DNA of 64,000 nt, taken from NCBI RefSeq assembly GCF_030811475.1, contig NZ_JAUSQV010000001.1, positions 3,421,001 to 3,485,000 on the forward strand. Direction: 5' to 3'. A program made the position numbers and the translations under genes. The number at the start of each line of letters is the position of its first letter. Position 1 is the first letter of the stretch. This DNA comes from Nakamurella flavida (lineage in GTDB: Bacteria > Actinomycetota > Actinomycetes > Mycobacteriales > Nakamurellaceae). The notes beneath the pieces were generated by a model. The model was given only the letters and a program-made list of their open reading frames with translations, ran no database searches and was not told the origin of the DNA. Shown here one piece after another: positions 53,743-63,317 of this stretch.

Positions 53743-54412
53743 CGCTCCCGTCCGCCGGCTGCTCGCCCCCGGACTCGACGCCACCGCCGGTGGGTTGGCG
53801 GCGCTGGGGGTGCGCCCGCTGATGGTGACCGGGGTCGGCTGGCTGGCCGGGCTGGGTGCCTGCGTGGCCGCCGGCACCGGGTCCTGGACGCTCGCCCTCG
53901 TGCTCTGGCTGGTCAACCGGCTGCTCGACGGGTTGGACGGGCCGCTGGCCCGGCGTCGCGGCGCCACCGAACTCGGCGGGTTCCTCGACATCGTCGCCGA
54001 CTTCAGCGTGTACGCCGGCTTCGTGCTGGCCGTCGCCGTCGCCGTGCCGGACGCCCGGATCGCCTGCCTGGCCCTGCTGGTCGCCTACTACGTCTCGGGC
54101 ACCGCGTTCCTGGCGCTGTCCTCACTGCTGGAGCGGCGCGGTGACACCGGCGGCGACGGCCGCTCGCTGCGGTTCGTCGGCGGGCTGGCCGAGGGCACCG
54201 AGACGGTGGTCGCCTACGTGCTGTTCTGCCTGTTCCCGGGGCACGCCGCGCTCATCGCCTGGGTGTTCACCGCGGCCGTCGCGGTCACCGCCGGGCAGCG
54301 GATCGCCTTCGGCGTCCGGGTTCTCCGCCGACCGGCCCCATCAGGAGTCTCGACGGCCTCACCGTCAGCCCCGTCCGCCCACCGCTCCGCCCCCGACAGA
54401 CAGGACCTGTGA
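53735..54412 (+). CDS. CDP-alcohol phosphatidyltransferase (YnjF-like)
   Basis: A protein of 225 residues with the CDP-OH-P motif DGLDGPLARRRGATELGGFLDIVAD (D-G-x2-A-R-x8-G-x3-D-x3-D; positions about 62-86) and about five TM spans. It makes a phosphodiester in the membrane from a CDP-alcohol. The GTG at 53735 is preceded by GGGAGTCGCGG and overlaps the radical SAM gene by eight bases; an ATG at 53681 is an alternative. In E. coli the ynj cluster also places a CDP-OH-P enzyme (YnjF) beside YnjBCD. Its stop overlaps the next gene's first codons. Confidence 0.85.
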   Translation: MLDAPVRRLLAPGLDATAGGLAALGVRPLMVTGVGWLAGLGACVAAGTGSWTLALVLWLVNRLLDGLDGPLARRRGATELGGFLDIVADFSVYAGFVLAVAVAVPDARIACLALLVAYYVSGTAFLALSSLLERRGDTGGDGRSLRFVGGLAEGTETVVAYVLFCLFPGHAALIAWVFTAAVAVTAGQRIAFGVRVLRRPAPSGVSTASPSAPSAHRSAPDRQDL

Positions 54413-55791
54413 TGCGCCTGCGCACCGCTGCCCGCCGCCCCACCACCGCGCTCGCCCTGGGCACCGCCCTCACCCTGCTGACCGTCGCCGGCTGCGGCTC
54501 GTCGTCCGGGTCGGCCGGGAGCACCGCTGTCGCACCGGGTTCCGCCGCCGCCACGACCACCGCCACCGGGCCGGGGTCGTCCTCGGCCGGGTCGAGCGCG
54601 GCCACGTCCACCGCCGCGTCCACCGCCGCCGCATCGGGTTCGCCGGGCACGACCACCGCCGACTGGGACGCCGTGCTCGCGGAGGCGAACGGGCAGACGG
54701 TGAACTGGTACATGTACGGCGGCGACGACACCCTGAACACGTTCGTCACGGGGTACGTGGCCGACGAGCTGGCCGCCGCCGGCGTCACCCTCAACCAGGT
54801 CAAGATCACCGACACCGCCGACGCCGTCAACAAGGTGCTCGGCGACGTGCAGGCCGGGGCCACCGATTCCGGTGCGGTGGACCTGGTCTGGGTCAACGGC
54901 GAGAACTTCGCCACCGGGGTGCAGGCCGATCTGTGGGAGTGCGGATGGGACACCGTGCTCCCGAACTCCCGGTACGTCGACTTCGCCGACCCGGCGGTGG
55001 CCAGCGACTTCGGCACCCCGGTGGACGGGTGCGAGGCGGTGTGGCAGAGCGCCGACTCGGCGCTGGTCTACGACAGCGCCGTGCTCTCCGCGGCCGATGT
55101 CGCCTCGGTCGACAGCCTCTTCGCCTGGTCGCAGGCCAACCCGGGTCTGTTCACCTACCCCGCCCCGCCCGACTTCACCGGCTCGATGGCCGTCCGCACC
55201 TTCCTGTACGACGCCATCGGGGGCCCGTCCTCGCTGGCCGGTCCGTTCGACGAGGCCGCCTACACCGCGGCGGTGGCGCAGCTGTGGCCACGACTGACCG
55301 GCGTGGCCGGCTCGCTGTGGCGCGGCGGGGAGACCTATCCCGCGTCGCAGGAGGAGGTCGAGACCCTCTACGGCAACGGCGAGATCAGTGCGTTCCTGAC
55401 GTACGGCCCCGGCGCCGTCGGCGACCAGGTGGAGAAGGGGCTGTTCCCGGAGACCACCCGGGAGGCCGTGCTGGCCGGCGGCAACATCGGCAACCGCAGC
55501 TTCGTCGCCATCCCGGCCAACGCCGCGAACGCCGCCGGCGCGAAGGTGCTGGCCAACGTGCTCCAGGACCCGGAGACCCAGCTCGCGCTGTACGAGGCCG
55601 AGGGCATCTACCCGGGCATCGATCTCACCCGCACGGACGCCGACGTGCAGGCCCGCTTCGCCGCCGTCCCGCTCAGCCCGTCCGTGCTCCCGCTGGAGGA
55701 GCTCACCCGCGACGCCCAGCCCGAGCTCGCCCCGGAGTACGTGGCGCGGCTCGAGCAGGACTGGACGGCCACCGTGCTGCAGCAGGGGTGA
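54412..55791 (+). CDS. ABC transporter substrate-binding lipoprotein (YnjB-like)
   Basis: A protein of 459 residues with a signal peptide and lipobox (TVAGC, cysteine 28), then an Ala/Ser/Thr linker of about 60 residues, and an extracellular binding domain beginning NWYMYGGDDTLNTFVTGYV. The domain and the unusual GAVDLVWVNGENFATG segment match YnjB-type proteins. The ATG at 54412 shares its A with the preceding TGA and has AGGA six bases before. The substrate is unknown; the iron/thiamine-like binding fold is inferred from family only. Confidence 0.87.
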   Translation: MRLRTAARRPTTALALGTALTLLTVAGCGSSSGSAGSTAVAPGSAAATTTATGPGSSSAGSSAATSTAASTAAASGSPGTTTADWDAVLAEANGQTVNWYMYGGDDTLNTFVTGYVADELAAAGVTLNQVKITDTADAVNKVLGDVQAGATDSGAVDLVWVNGENFATGVQADLWECGWDTVLPNSRYVDFADPAVASDFGTPVDGCEAVWQSADSALVYDSAVLSAADVASVDSLFAWSQANPGLFTYPAPPDFTGSMAVRTFLYDAIGGPSSLAGPFDEAAYTAAVAQLWPRLTGVAGSLWRGGETYPASQEEVETLYGNGEISAFLTYGPGAVGDQVEKGLFPETTREAVLAGGNIGNRSFVAIPANAANAAGAKVLANVLQDPETQLALYEAEGIYPGIDLTRTDADVQARFAAVPLSPSVLPLEELTRDAQPELAPEYVARLEQDWTATVLQQG

Positions 55792-56708
55792 GCACCGCAC
55801 CCTCCACCGTGTCGCCGTCCCGGCCCCGCCGCGCTCGACGTCCGCTGCCCCGAGGCGTGCGCATCGCCCTGCTGCTCGCCCCCGCGCTGACGGTGGTCGC
55901 CGTGTTCTTCCTGACCGGGGTGGCCCAGGCGATCGCCCAGAGCCTGGGGTACCAACCCTTCCTGCCCGGCGGCGGGCTGTCCCTGGACGCCTACCGACAG
56001 GTGTGGGCCGACCCGGCGGTGCGGGCGTCGTTCGGGGTGACCGCCCGGGTCGCGCTGGTGTCCACCGCGGTGTCGGCCGCCCTCGGGGTGGCGTGCGCAC
56101 TGCTCGTCCGGCGGCTCGGCCGGTCCCGCGGGTGGGTCGCCGGCGTCCTGCAGGCCAACCTCGCCGTGCCGCACCTCGTCGGGGCGCTGTGCATGGTGCT
56201 GCTGCTGTCCCAGGGCGGGTTCCTGTCCCGGATGGCCCACGCCGTCGGCCTCACCGACACCCCGGCCGACTTCCCCGCACTCACCGCGGACGCGTTCGGC
56301 TGGGGGATCATCGCCGAGTACGTGTGGAAGGAGACCCCGTTCCTCGCCGTCATCGCGCTGGCCGCCCTCGGGCGCGGGGTGGACGACCTGGAACGGGCGG
56401 CCCGGGTGCTCGGCGCGAGTGCGTGGCAACGACTCACCGGCGTCACGCTGCCGCTGGTCGCCCCGGCGGTGGCCGCCGGCTCGGTCCTGGTGTTCGCGTT
56501 CGCGGCCGGCTCGTACGAGGTGCCCGCGCTGCTCGGCCGGCCCTACCCGGCGACGCTGCCGGTGGTGGCGCTGCAGTACTACCGGGACACCGATCTGCGG
56601 GCCCGCCCCCAGGCCATGGCCCTGGCCGTGATCATCGCCGTGCTCACCGTGGCGGTGGCCGCCGGGTACTTCGCACTGATCTCCCGGCTGTCCCGGCGGT
56701 CGGTGTGA
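55788..56708 (+). CDS. ABC transporter permease 1 (YnjC-like N-terminal half)
   Basis: A protein of 306 residues with six predicted TM spans and the EAA loop ERAARVLGASAWQRLTGVTLPLVAPAV (about 202-228). In E. coli YnjC both permease halves are in one protein; here they are two adjacent genes. The GTG overlaps the preceding stop. Working with the second permease it forms the membrane channel of the importer. Confidence 0.88.
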   Translation: MSTAPSTVSPSRPRRARRPLPRGVRIALLLAPALTVVAVFFLTGVAQAIAQSLGYQPFLPGGGLSLDAYRQVWADPAVRASFGVTARVALVSTAVSAALGVACALLVRRLGRSRGWVAGVLQANLAVPHLVGALCMVLLLSQGGFLSRMAHAVGLTDTPADFPALTADAFGWGIIAEYVWKETPFLAVIALAALGRGVDDLERAARVLGASAWQRLTGVTLPLVAPAVAAGSVLVFAFAAGSYEVPALLGRPYPATLPVVALQYYRDTDLRARPQAMALAVIIAVLTVAVAAGYFALISRLSRRSV

Positions 56709-57532
56709 TCGCGACGACGACGACCCGCGCCCGGTCCCGGACCCGCGGGGTCGGCATCGTGCTGATCCTGCTCGGGGTGCTGCTCCCGCTGGTGCCTCTG
56801 GTGATCTGGGCCGTCTCGGCCCGCTGGCGCTACCCGGATCTGCTACCGCAGGAGCTGAGCCTGCGCGGGCTGCGGACGATCGTCGACCCGCGGAGCGACA
56901 TCCTGGCCGGGCTCGGCACCAGCCTGCTCATCGCCGTCCTCGTGTCCGTGCTGGCCTGCGCGATCGGGCTGCCCGCCGGACGCGCCGTCGGCCTCTACCG
57001 GTTCCGCGGGCGCCGGCTGGTGCAGTTCCTGCTCCTGGCTCCGGTGATCGTCCCGGGTCTCGCCGTGACGCTGGGCATCCAGGTGTTCTTCGTCCGCGCC
57101 GGCCTGTCGGAATCGGTGGCCGGAGTGGTGCTGGTGCACCTTATGCCGACGGTGCCGTACGCGGCGACCCTGCTCGGGGCCGCGTTCGCCAACCTGGACC
57201 TGGACTACGAACGGCAGGCCCGGGCCCTGGGCGCCGGGCCGGTACGGGTGTTCCTGTTCGCCACCCTGCCCCTGCTGCGCCCGCCGCTGACCGTGGCGGC
57301 GCTGCTCACCTTCCTCATCTCCTGGAGCGAATACGTGCTGACGCTGCTCGTCGGCGGCGGCCAGGTGAAGACGTTGCCGCTGCTGCTGTTCGCCGCCATC
57401 GGGTCCTCGGACACCACGTCGGCGGCCGCGCTCGGCGTGCTCCTGGTGGCACCGCCGCTGGTGCTGGTGGCCGCGTGCGCCCGGCTGCTCTCCGGCCGGT
57501 CGGCCGGCGTCATCGGGTTCGGTCGGCTGTGA
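56705..57532 (+). CDS. ABC transporter permease 2 (YnjC-like C-terminal half)
   Basis: A protein of 275 residues, six TM spans, EAA loop YERQARALGAGPVRVFLFATLPLLRPPL (about 174-201) and FLISWSEYVLTLLVGGG. GTG start overlapping the previous stop by four bases (GTGA), and the gene overlaps the ATPase likewise. The pairing and EAA spacing show it is the second half of the split permease. Confidence 0.88.
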   Translation: MIATTTTRARSRTRGVGIVLILLGVLLPLVPLVIWAVSARWRYPDLLPQELSLRGLRTIVDPRSDILAGLGTSLLIAVLVSVLACAIGLPAGRAVGLYRFRGRRLVQFLLLAPVIVPGLAVTLGIQVFFVRAGLSESVAGVVLVHLMPTVPYAATLLGAAFANLDLDYERQARALGAGPVRVFLFATLPLLRPPLTVAALLTFLISWSEYVLTLLVGGGQVKTLPLLLFAAIGSSDTTSAAALGVLLVAPPLVLVAACARLLSGRSAGVIGFGRL

Positions 57533-58560
57533 GCGGCGCAGAGGTGGCGCTGACCGGGGTGGGCAAGCACTTCGGCGACACCGCCGCGGTGGTCGACCTG
57601 GACGTCGTCGTGCCCGCCGGTTCGTTCACCGCTCTGCTCGGCCCGTCCGGCTGCGGCAAGAGCACCACCCTGGCCATGCTGGCCGGGCTGCTGCGCCCCG
57701 ACACCGGGGACATCACCATCGAGGGGCGGTCGGTGGTGGACGTGCCCGCCGACCGCAGCGGCACCGGCCTGGTCTTCCAGAAGCCCCTGCTGTTCCCGCA
57801 TCTCACCGTCGAGCAGAACGTCGCGTTCGGCCTGCGGATGCGCCGGACGGGGCGGGCGGAGACGCGACGGCGGGTGGACTCGATGCTGGAGCGCATGTGG
57901 CTGGGCGGACTCGGCGACCGTCGGGTGGGCGAACTCTCCGGTGGTCAGGAGCAGCGGGTGGCCCTGGCCCGGGCCTTGGTCCTCCAGCCCGCGGTGCTGC
58001 TGCTGGACGAGCCGTTCTCCCAGCTGGACGCGGCCCTGCGGGTCGAGATGCGCACCCTGGTCAAGGATCTGCACACCGAGTCCGGGACGACCACGGTGTT
58101 CGTCACCCACGACCAGGCCGAGGCCGTCGAGATCGCGGACACGATCCTGCTCATGCTCGACGGGCGCGCGGCCGGGCACGGCCCGCCCGAGATGTTCTAC
58201 ACCGCGCCGCCGTCGCTGGCCGCCGCCCGGTTCTTCGGGGCCGGGAACGAGATCCCCGGGGCGGTCCGGGCGGGCCGGTTCACCGCCCAGGGGCTCGATC
58301 TGCATCAGGAGACCGGACTCCCCGACGGGCCCGCGGTGCTGGTGGTGCGGCAGGAGGCCCTGCGCTGGGGAGCGGTCCCGGGGGAGCCGATCCCCGGGAC
58401 CCTGGAGTCGGTGCGGTTCGCGGGTACGCATTTGGTGCTGCAGATCCGTTCCGCAATCGGCCTTCTCGCCGTCCAGGTGCCGGTCGGCACCGCGGTGGAA
58501 CCCGGCACCGGGGTGGTGCTGACCCTGCCCCCGGGGGCGGGGACGGTCGTGGCCGCCTAA
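57529..58560 (+). CDS. ABC transporter ATPase (YnjD-like, MOI/CysA class)
   Basis: A protein of 343 residues. Walker A is LLGPSGCGKSTT (about 34-45), the Q-loop VFQKPLLFPHLT, signature LSGGQEQRVALARAL (about 137-151), Walker B LLLDEPFSQLDA (about 158-169) and H-loop VTHDQAE. A C-terminal TOBE-like part follows. The GTG at 57529 gives SGAEVALTGVGKHFG. It completes the importer operon and is convergent with the flavoprotein gene, overlapping its end by four bases. Confidence 0.92.
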   Translation: MSGAEVALTGVGKHFGDTAAVVDLDVVVPAGSFTALLGPSGCGKSTTLAMLAGLLRPDTGDITIEGRSVVDVPADRSGTGLVFQKPLLFPHLTVEQNVAFGLRMRRTGRAETRRRVDSMLERMWLGGLGDRRVGELSGGQEQRVALARALVLQPAVLLLDEPFSQLDAALRVEMRTLVKDLHTESGTTTVFVTHDQAEAVEIADTILLMLDGRAAGHGPPEMFYTAPPSLAAARFFGAGNEIPGAVRAGRFTAQGLDLHQETGLPDGPAVLVVRQEALRWGAVPGEPIPGTLESVRFAGTHLVLQIRSAIGLLAVQVPVGTAVEPGTGVVLTLPPGAGTVVAA

Positions 58561-60050
58561 CGACCGCTGCGCCGGCGGACCGCGGCCAGCACCCGGACGG
58601 CCGTGCGCGGGACGGGCCGGCCCAGCTGGGCCCGCACCTGGGCGATGGCCGCGTTCCACACCCCGTCGCCGTAGGTCGGATAGGCGTGGGTGGCCGACGC
58701 GATGTCCCGGGCGCGCAACCCTTGCCGGATGGCGAGCACCGCCTCGGCCAGCGACTCCCCGGCCCGGGGACCGACGATCGTCGCGCCCACCACGCGGTTG
58801 CGGCGGTCGAAGGCCAGGCGGGTGAACCCGTCGGTGGCCCCGTCGGCGACGGCCCGGTCCACGTGCGCGTGCTGGACGGTGCGGACGGTCAGCCCGGGCC
58901 CGCCGGACGTGCCCACGCCGACGGCGGCGACCTCGGGCTGGGTGAAGGTGACGCGGGGGATCGCGGTGGTGTCCACCGTGCCCCGCAGGCCCAGGACCGC
59001 GTTCGTGGCCGCCAGCGTGCCGTGCACCCCGGCGGTGTGGGTGAACGCCGGGTACCCGGTCAGGTCGCCGGCGGCCCAGACCCGCGGGTTGCCGGTCCGC
59101 AGGTGGGCGTCGACGCGGACGAAACCCCGCTCGTCGACGGCGATCCCGGCCTCGGCCAGGCCGAGGTCGGTGGTTCGCGGGTGCCGGCCGACGGCGACCA
59201 GCACCAGATCGGCGACCACCTCCGTGCCGTCGTCCAGGTCCGCCCGGTGCGCGCCCCCGTCCGGGACCACCGACGAGAGTGCCACCCCGGTACGGACGTC
59301 CACCCCGTCGGCGACGAGCGCGGCGGTCACCAGCGCGGCGGCGTCCGGGTCCTCCCGGCCGAGCAGACGCGGGGCCGACCCGACCAGGGTGACGCGGGAG
59401 CCGAGCCGGGCGAAGGCCTGGCCGAGCTCGCAGCCGATCGGGCCGCCGCCGACCACCAGCAGCCGGGCGGGCAGCTCGGTGATCGACCAGATCGTCTCGC
59501 TGGTGCGCGGGTCGGCCGCGCGCAGGCCCGGGATGTCCGGGACGACGGGCGCCGCACCGGTGCTCAGCAGGGCCCGGCGGAACCGGACCGGGGTGCCGTC
59601 GACGGTGATCTCGCGCGGACCGGTGAACCGGGCGGTGCCGTGGGCGACGGCGGCCCCGGCCCGACGCAGGGTGGCGGGGGAGTCGTCCGGCTCGATCGCG
59701 GCGATGGCCTCCTGCACCCGTCGCAACACGGCCGGACCGTCGACCGTGACGTGCCCGGCGTGGAGGCCCGGCCCCGGCGCGCGCATGCCCGCGACGGAGT
59801 GGGCCGCGGCGAGCATCGCCTTGCTCGGCACGCACCCGGTCCACAGGCAGTCCCCGCCCGGCCGGTCCCGCTCCACCAGCAGCACGCTCGCGCCGAAGCC
59901 GGCCGCGGTGCGGGCCGCGACGATGCCGGCCGTCCCGCCGCCCACGATGACCAGGTCCCACTCCGCACCGTGCGGCGGGGTCAACGGGTCGGAGGTCCAG
60001 GCCGGATCGGTCATCGGCACCGTCGGGACGTCACGGGGTTCGGGGGTCAT
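58557..60050 (-). CDS. Mercuric-reductase-like FAD disulfide oxidoreductase
   Basis: A protein of 497 residues. It has FAD motif LVIVGGGTAGIVAAR, the redox cysteine pair GGDCLWTGCVPSKA, NAD motif VVGGGPIGCELGQAF, and VWAAGDLTG. There is no N-terminal heavy-metal domain and no C-terminal CC pair, so it is unlikely to be a true MerA; it resembles the MerA/YkgC-like flavoproteins often linked with YnjBCD-type transporters. The ATG at 60050 is used. The gene follows the methyltransferase with a four-base overlap. Substrate unknown. Confidence 0.85.
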   Translation of the reverse strand: MTPEPRDVPTVPMTDPAWTSDPLTPPHGAEWDLVIVGGGTAGIVAARTAAGFGASVLLVERDRPGGDCLWTGCVPSKAMLAAAHSVAGMRAPGPGLHAGHVTVDGPAVLRRVQEAIAAIEPDDSPATLRRAGAAVAHGTARFTGPREITVDGTPVRFRRALLSTGAAPVVPDIPGLRAADPRTSETIWSITELPARLLVVGGGPIGCELGQAFARLGSRVTLVGSAPRLLGREDPDAAALVTAALVADGVDVRTGVALSSVVPDGGAHRADLDDGTEVVADLVLVAVGRHPRTTDLGLAEAGIAVDERGFVRVDAHLRTGNPRVWAAGDLTGYPAFTHTAGVHGTLAATNAVLGLRGTVDTTAIPRVTFTQPEVAAVGVGTSGGPGLTVRTVQHAHVDRAVADGATDGFTRLAFDRRNRVVGATIVGPRAGESLAEAVLAIRQGLRARDIASATHAYPTYGDGVWNAAIAQVRAQLGRPVPRTAVRVLAAVRRRSGR

Positions 60051-60721
60051 CGTCCGCCGTTCTGCTCGGGGGTGGTCGGTGCTGGGCGGGGCATCGCCGG
60101 TGTCGCCACCGTGCCGACGACCACGCGGACGTGCCCGCTGCGGAGGCGCTCGTGCCGGACGTCGTCGGCGACGGTGTCGATGCGGCGCCACGGGGCCCGG
60201 TACGGGTCGGCGCCGCCGGTCCAGCAGGCGAACCGGGCCAGCGGCCAGCCCAGGCGGCCCCACCCGGTGGGCAGGGCCAGGTCGACCACGGCGATCCGGC
60301 CGCCCGGGCTCAGGCGTGCCACCGCCCGGTCGAACGCCACCGTCCAACCGTCCATGATCGACAGCGCGTAGGTGACCAGGAGGGCGTCGAACGGTGCCTC
60401 GTCGCCGAGGTCGACGGTCGCGGCGTCGGCCTCGATCAGCCGCACGCCGGTCCAGCCGTGCCGGGCGATGCGTCGGCGCGCCCCGTCGAGCATGGCTCCG
60501 GACGCGTCGACGCCGAGCACGGCGCCGGACAGGCCCACGGCGGCCATCACCGGGGGCAGGTTCAGGCCCGTCCCGCAACCGAGATCCAGCACCCGGTCAC
60601 CGGCGGAGAGCCGCAGCAGCGCGATGGCCCGCAACCGCCCGGCGCGGTAGACCCAGCGTTCGGCGGACAGCAGGTCGTAGAACCGGGCGGCCGGGCCGTA
60701 CCGGGGCAGGCGTGGGCTCAT
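60047..60721 (-). CDS. Class I SAM-dependent methyltransferase
   Basis: A protein of 224 residues with the Rossmann-type motif I VLDLGCGTGLNLPPVM (about 43-58), motif II GVDASGAMLDGARRR, LIEADAATVDLG and post-motifs ALSIMDGWTVAFDRAVARLSPGGRIAVVDLA. The ER-like N-terminus RFYDLLSAERWVYRAGRLRAIA is seen in phospholipid/quinone-type methyltransferases. It shares an operon with the flavoprotein, opposite a lipid-enzyme operon, so a lipid substrate is plausible. Confidence 0.87.
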   Translation of the reverse strand: MSPRLPRYGPAARFYDLLSAERWVYRAGRLRAIALLRLSAGDRVLDLGCGTGLNLPPVMAAVGLSGAVLGVDASGAMLDGARRRIARHGWTGVRLIEADAATVDLGDEAPFDALLVTYALSIMDGWTVAFDRAVARLSPGGRIAVVDLALPTGWGRLGWPLARFACWTGGADPYRAPWRRIDTVADDVRHERLRSGHVRVVVGTVATPAMPRPAPTTPEQNGGR

Positions 60722-60745
60722 GCCCTCAGCGTGCCCGAGACGGGA

Positions 60746-60776
60746 ACGGGCCCGGTGAGGTGCTCACCGGGCCCGT
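60746..60776 (-). terminator. Strong hairpin after the alcohol dehydrogenase gene
   Basis: A perfect 14-base stem ACGGGCCCGGTGAG / CTCACCGGGCCCGT with a 3-base loop begins 14 bases after the dehydrogenase stop (minus strand). There is no U-run, as is common in actinomycetes. It may separate the dehydrogenase from the methyltransferase gene that starts at 60721. Confidence 0.6.
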
Positions 60777-60790
60777 CCTGCAGGTCATGA

Positions 60791-61846
60791 TCAGGCGGTT
60801 GCCGGCAGCGTCGCGGTGTCGATGACGAAGCGGTAGCGCACCTTGCCCCCGACGACCTTCTCCCACGCGTCGTTGATCTCCTCGGCCGAGATGACCTCGA
60901 CATCGGCGGCCAGACCGTGCTCGGCGCAGAAGTCGAGCATCTGCTGGGTCTCCGGGATGCCGCCGTTCTTGGTGCCGGCGATGCGGCGACGGTTGGTCAG
61001 CAGCGGCCCGGCCTGCAGCTCGTCCGGCTTGTCCGGGAGCCCGGCGACCACGAAGGTGCCGTTGAGGCGAAGCAGGCCCAGGTACTTGTCCAGGGGCAGG
61101 TTGACCGAGACCGTGTTGACGATCAGGTCGAACGTGTTCTTCAGCGACTCGAAGGTGGCCGGGTCGCTCGTCGCGTAGTAGTGGTCTGCGCCGAAGCGCT
61201 CCCCGTCGTCCTTCTTGGCCAGGCTCTGGCTGAGCACGGTGACCTCGGCGCCCATGGCGTGCGCGATCTTGACGCCCATGTGGCCCAGCCCGCCCATGCC
61301 GACGATGGCGACCTTCTTGCCGGGGCCGGCCTCCCAGTGGTTCAGCGGGGAGAACAGGGTGATGCCGGCGCACAGCAGCGGCGCGGCCGCCGACAGCTCG
61401 ATGCCCTCGGGGATGCCGAGCACGTAGTTCTCGTCGACGACGACGCCCTGGGCGTACCCGCCGTAGGTGGGCTCACCGTCGTAGAAGCGGGCGTTGTAGG
61501 TGCCGACCTCGCCCTCCAGGCAGTGCTGCTGCTCGCCGGCCAGGCAGTTCTCGCACTTCCGGCAGGAATCCACGAAGCAGCCCACGCCGACGCGGTCGCC
61601 GACCTGGTACTTACTCACGCCGGAGCCGACCTCGGCGACGATGCCGGCGATCTCGTGGCCCGGGACCATCGGGAAGATGGCCTCGCCCCACTCCTCGCGG
61701 GCCTGGTGGATGTCGGAGTGGCAGATGCCGGCGAATTTGATGTCGATGCGGACGTCGTTCTCGCCGACGTCGCGCAGGGTCACGGTCGTCGGTTCCAGGG
61801 GTGCCTTCGCCGAGGGGGCGGCGTACGCGGTCACAGTGGCGGTCAC
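60791..61846 (-). CDS. Zinc-dependent NAD(P) alcohol dehydrogenase (YahK/CAD-like)
   Basis: A protein of 351 residues with catalytic zinc site [27 protein letters not shown], structural zinc cysteines [15 protein letters not shown], and cofactor motif [14 protein letters not shown]. The pattern is that of YahK/cinnamyl-alcohol-type dehydrogenases, NADPH-dependent aldehyde reductases. The GTG at 61846 has AAGGA about 10 bases before. A longer frame upstream has no ribosome site. Followed by a terminator hairpin. Confidence 0.93.
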   Translation of the reverse strand: MTATVTAYAAPSAKAPLEPTTVTLRDVGENDVRIDIKFAGICHSDIHQAREEWGEAIFPMVPGHEIAGIVAEVGSGVSKYQVGDRVGVGCFVDSCRKCENCLAGEQQHCLEGEVGTYNARFYDGEPTYGGYAQGVVVDENYVLGIPEGIELSAAAPLLCAGITLFSPLNHWEAGPGKKVAIVGMGGLGHMGVKIAHAMGAEVTVLSQSLAKKDDGERFGADHYYATSDPATFESLKNTFDLIVNTVSVNLPLDKYLGLLRLNGTFVVAGLPDKPDELQAGPLLTNRRRIAGTKNGGIPETQQMLDFCAEHGLAADVEVISAEEINDAWEKVVGGKVRYRFVIDTATLPATA

Positions 61847-62134
61847 GTCGATGGGTTCCTTCCATGTGGTTCGAGCGGGCGGTTCGAGCGGCTCGCGTGC
61901 CTCGCCGAACGCATCCGGCCGGGCCGGGTGGTCGGGCGGGGGTGGCGGTGTCGTGCGGAGCTGAGGCGGTGGCCGCGCAAGAGCATGCAGCCGGACCTGA
62001 CCTCGGGACAACGTTAGCCCCCCGACCCGGAAGATCGTCCCGCGGCCGCCGGGAGGGACGGTGCGGCCGGGGCCGGGCGGCCGGATCGTCGGTACCGGAG
62101 CAGTGCTGTCGGTGTCGATGGCTACCGTCGCCGC

Positions 62135-62860
62135 ATGCCCCGAGCGTTCGATCGCCTGCCGGTCCGCCGGGTCGACCGCGCCCCCACGGTCGCCCTCGGC
62201 GACCACTGGCCGCACACCCTGCCGGCCGTCCGGCACGTGCTGACCGACGGCCTCGACCTGACCCCGGTGACCGTGCTGGTGGGCGAGAACGGTTCGGGGA
62301 AATCCACTCTCGTGGAGGCGCTGGCCCTGGCCTTCGGAATGTCACCGGAGGGTGGTTCGACCGGAGCTCGGCATTCCACCCGGGCCACCGAGTCGGACCT
62401 GTTCGACGATCTGCGGCTGACCCGTGGTGTCGGCGGCGCTCGGCGCGGTTTTTTCCTGCGGGCCGAGACGATGCACGGCTTCTACTCCTACCTGGAGGAG
62501 CACCCGGGCGATCGGCCGGAGCCGCGCTTCCACGAGATGTCCCACGGGGAGTCGTTCATCTCGCTGCTGCAGTCGGGTCGTTTCGACGGTCCCGGCCTGT
62601 ACGTGTTCGACGAGCCGGAGTCGGCGCTGTCGTTCTCCGGGTGCCTGGCCCTGGTCGCCCTGCTCAAGGAGATCGCGGCCCGGGGCACGTCGCAGGCCGT
62701 GGTGGCCACCCACTCGCCCCTCGTCGCGGCCGTCCCGGGGGCCGTCGTCCACGAGGTCGGGGAATGGGGACTGCGGCGCAGCGAGTGGGCCGACCTGACC
62801 CTGACCCGCACCTGGCAGGCCTTCCTGCGCGACCCGGATTCGGTCCTGCGGCACCTCTGA
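62135..62860 (+). CDS. Small AAA/ABC-type ATPase of unknown function
   Basis: A protein of 241 residues. Walker A is [15 protein letters not shown] (about 48-62), the signature-like [11 protein letters not shown], Walker [13 protein letters not shown] (about 153-164) and the H-motif [10 protein letters not shown]. It belongs to the Rad50/YbbP-like small ATPases related to the OLD-type nucleases, without a TOPRIM domain. The start ATG at 62135 has a weak ribosome site. It is divergent from the dehydrogenase. The role is unclear. Confidence 0.82.
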   Translation: MPRAFDRLPVRRVDRAPTVALGDHWPHTLPAVRHVLTDGLDLTPVTVLVGENGSGKSTLVEALALAFGMSPEGGSTGARHSTRATESDLFDDLRLTRGVGGARRGFFLRAETMHGFYSYLEEHPGDRPEPRFHEMSHGESFISLLQSGRFDGPGLYVFDEPESALSFSGCLALVALLKEIAARGTSQAVVATHSPLVAAVPGAVVHEVGEWGLRRSEWADLTLTRTWQAFLRDPDSVLRHL

Positions 62861-62909
62861 GCCGGGCTGTCGCCCATGACGGACAGCGACCGGGCGCGGG
62901 AGGGGCGGA

Positions 62910-63086
62910 TCAGGCGGCGGCGTCGTCCCGACGGCCCAGCGCGTCCAGGATGTCCCGGGAGATCCGGGCGGCGTCAGCGGCGTCCAGGACGATCGTCAGG
63001 TCCTGTCCGGGCAGGTGGACGGCGATGTCGCCGAACGAGGTGCGTTCGACCCTGGCGGTGTAGGAACCGTCGATCTCGGTGGTCAT
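62910..63086 (-). CDS. Small ORF of 58 residues, unrecognised
   Basis: An ATG at 63086 with GGGAG six bases upstream encodes MTTEIDGSYTARVERTSFGD and ends ISRDILDALGRRDDAAA at a TGA (62910-62912). The clear ribosome site, third-position GC and conserved-looking alternation of charged and hydrophobic residues support it. The protein is acidic, with a beta-rich first half and a helical end. It is too short for standard gene lists. I know no family. Confidence 0.62.
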   Translation of the reverse strand: MTTEIDGSYTARVERTSFGDIAVHLPGQDLTIVLDAADAARISRDILDALGRRDDAAA

Positions 63087-63317
63087 GGCATCTCCCTGTG
63101 GGGCCGGCTCGTCGTGCGGCGGTCCGGTTCGGTCGCGTCCACCGGGTAGGTGAATCGATCAAGTGTCACTCACGGAGATGACGAGGAGGCTACGTGTGAG
63201 TAACCGCACGGGCGTCGGGACGCCGGGAAACGCCTCGTCCGCGAACAGCGGGCTCATGGGCCGCGCACAGCTCCGACCGGCTGGATGAACGGAGCGCAAA
63301 CCCCAGGAGGACCCCCC

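Noticed and set aside
57205-59961. Open frame of 918 codons on the minus strand
   Set aside because: Antisense to the ABC operon and out of frame with the flavoprotein; no domain.
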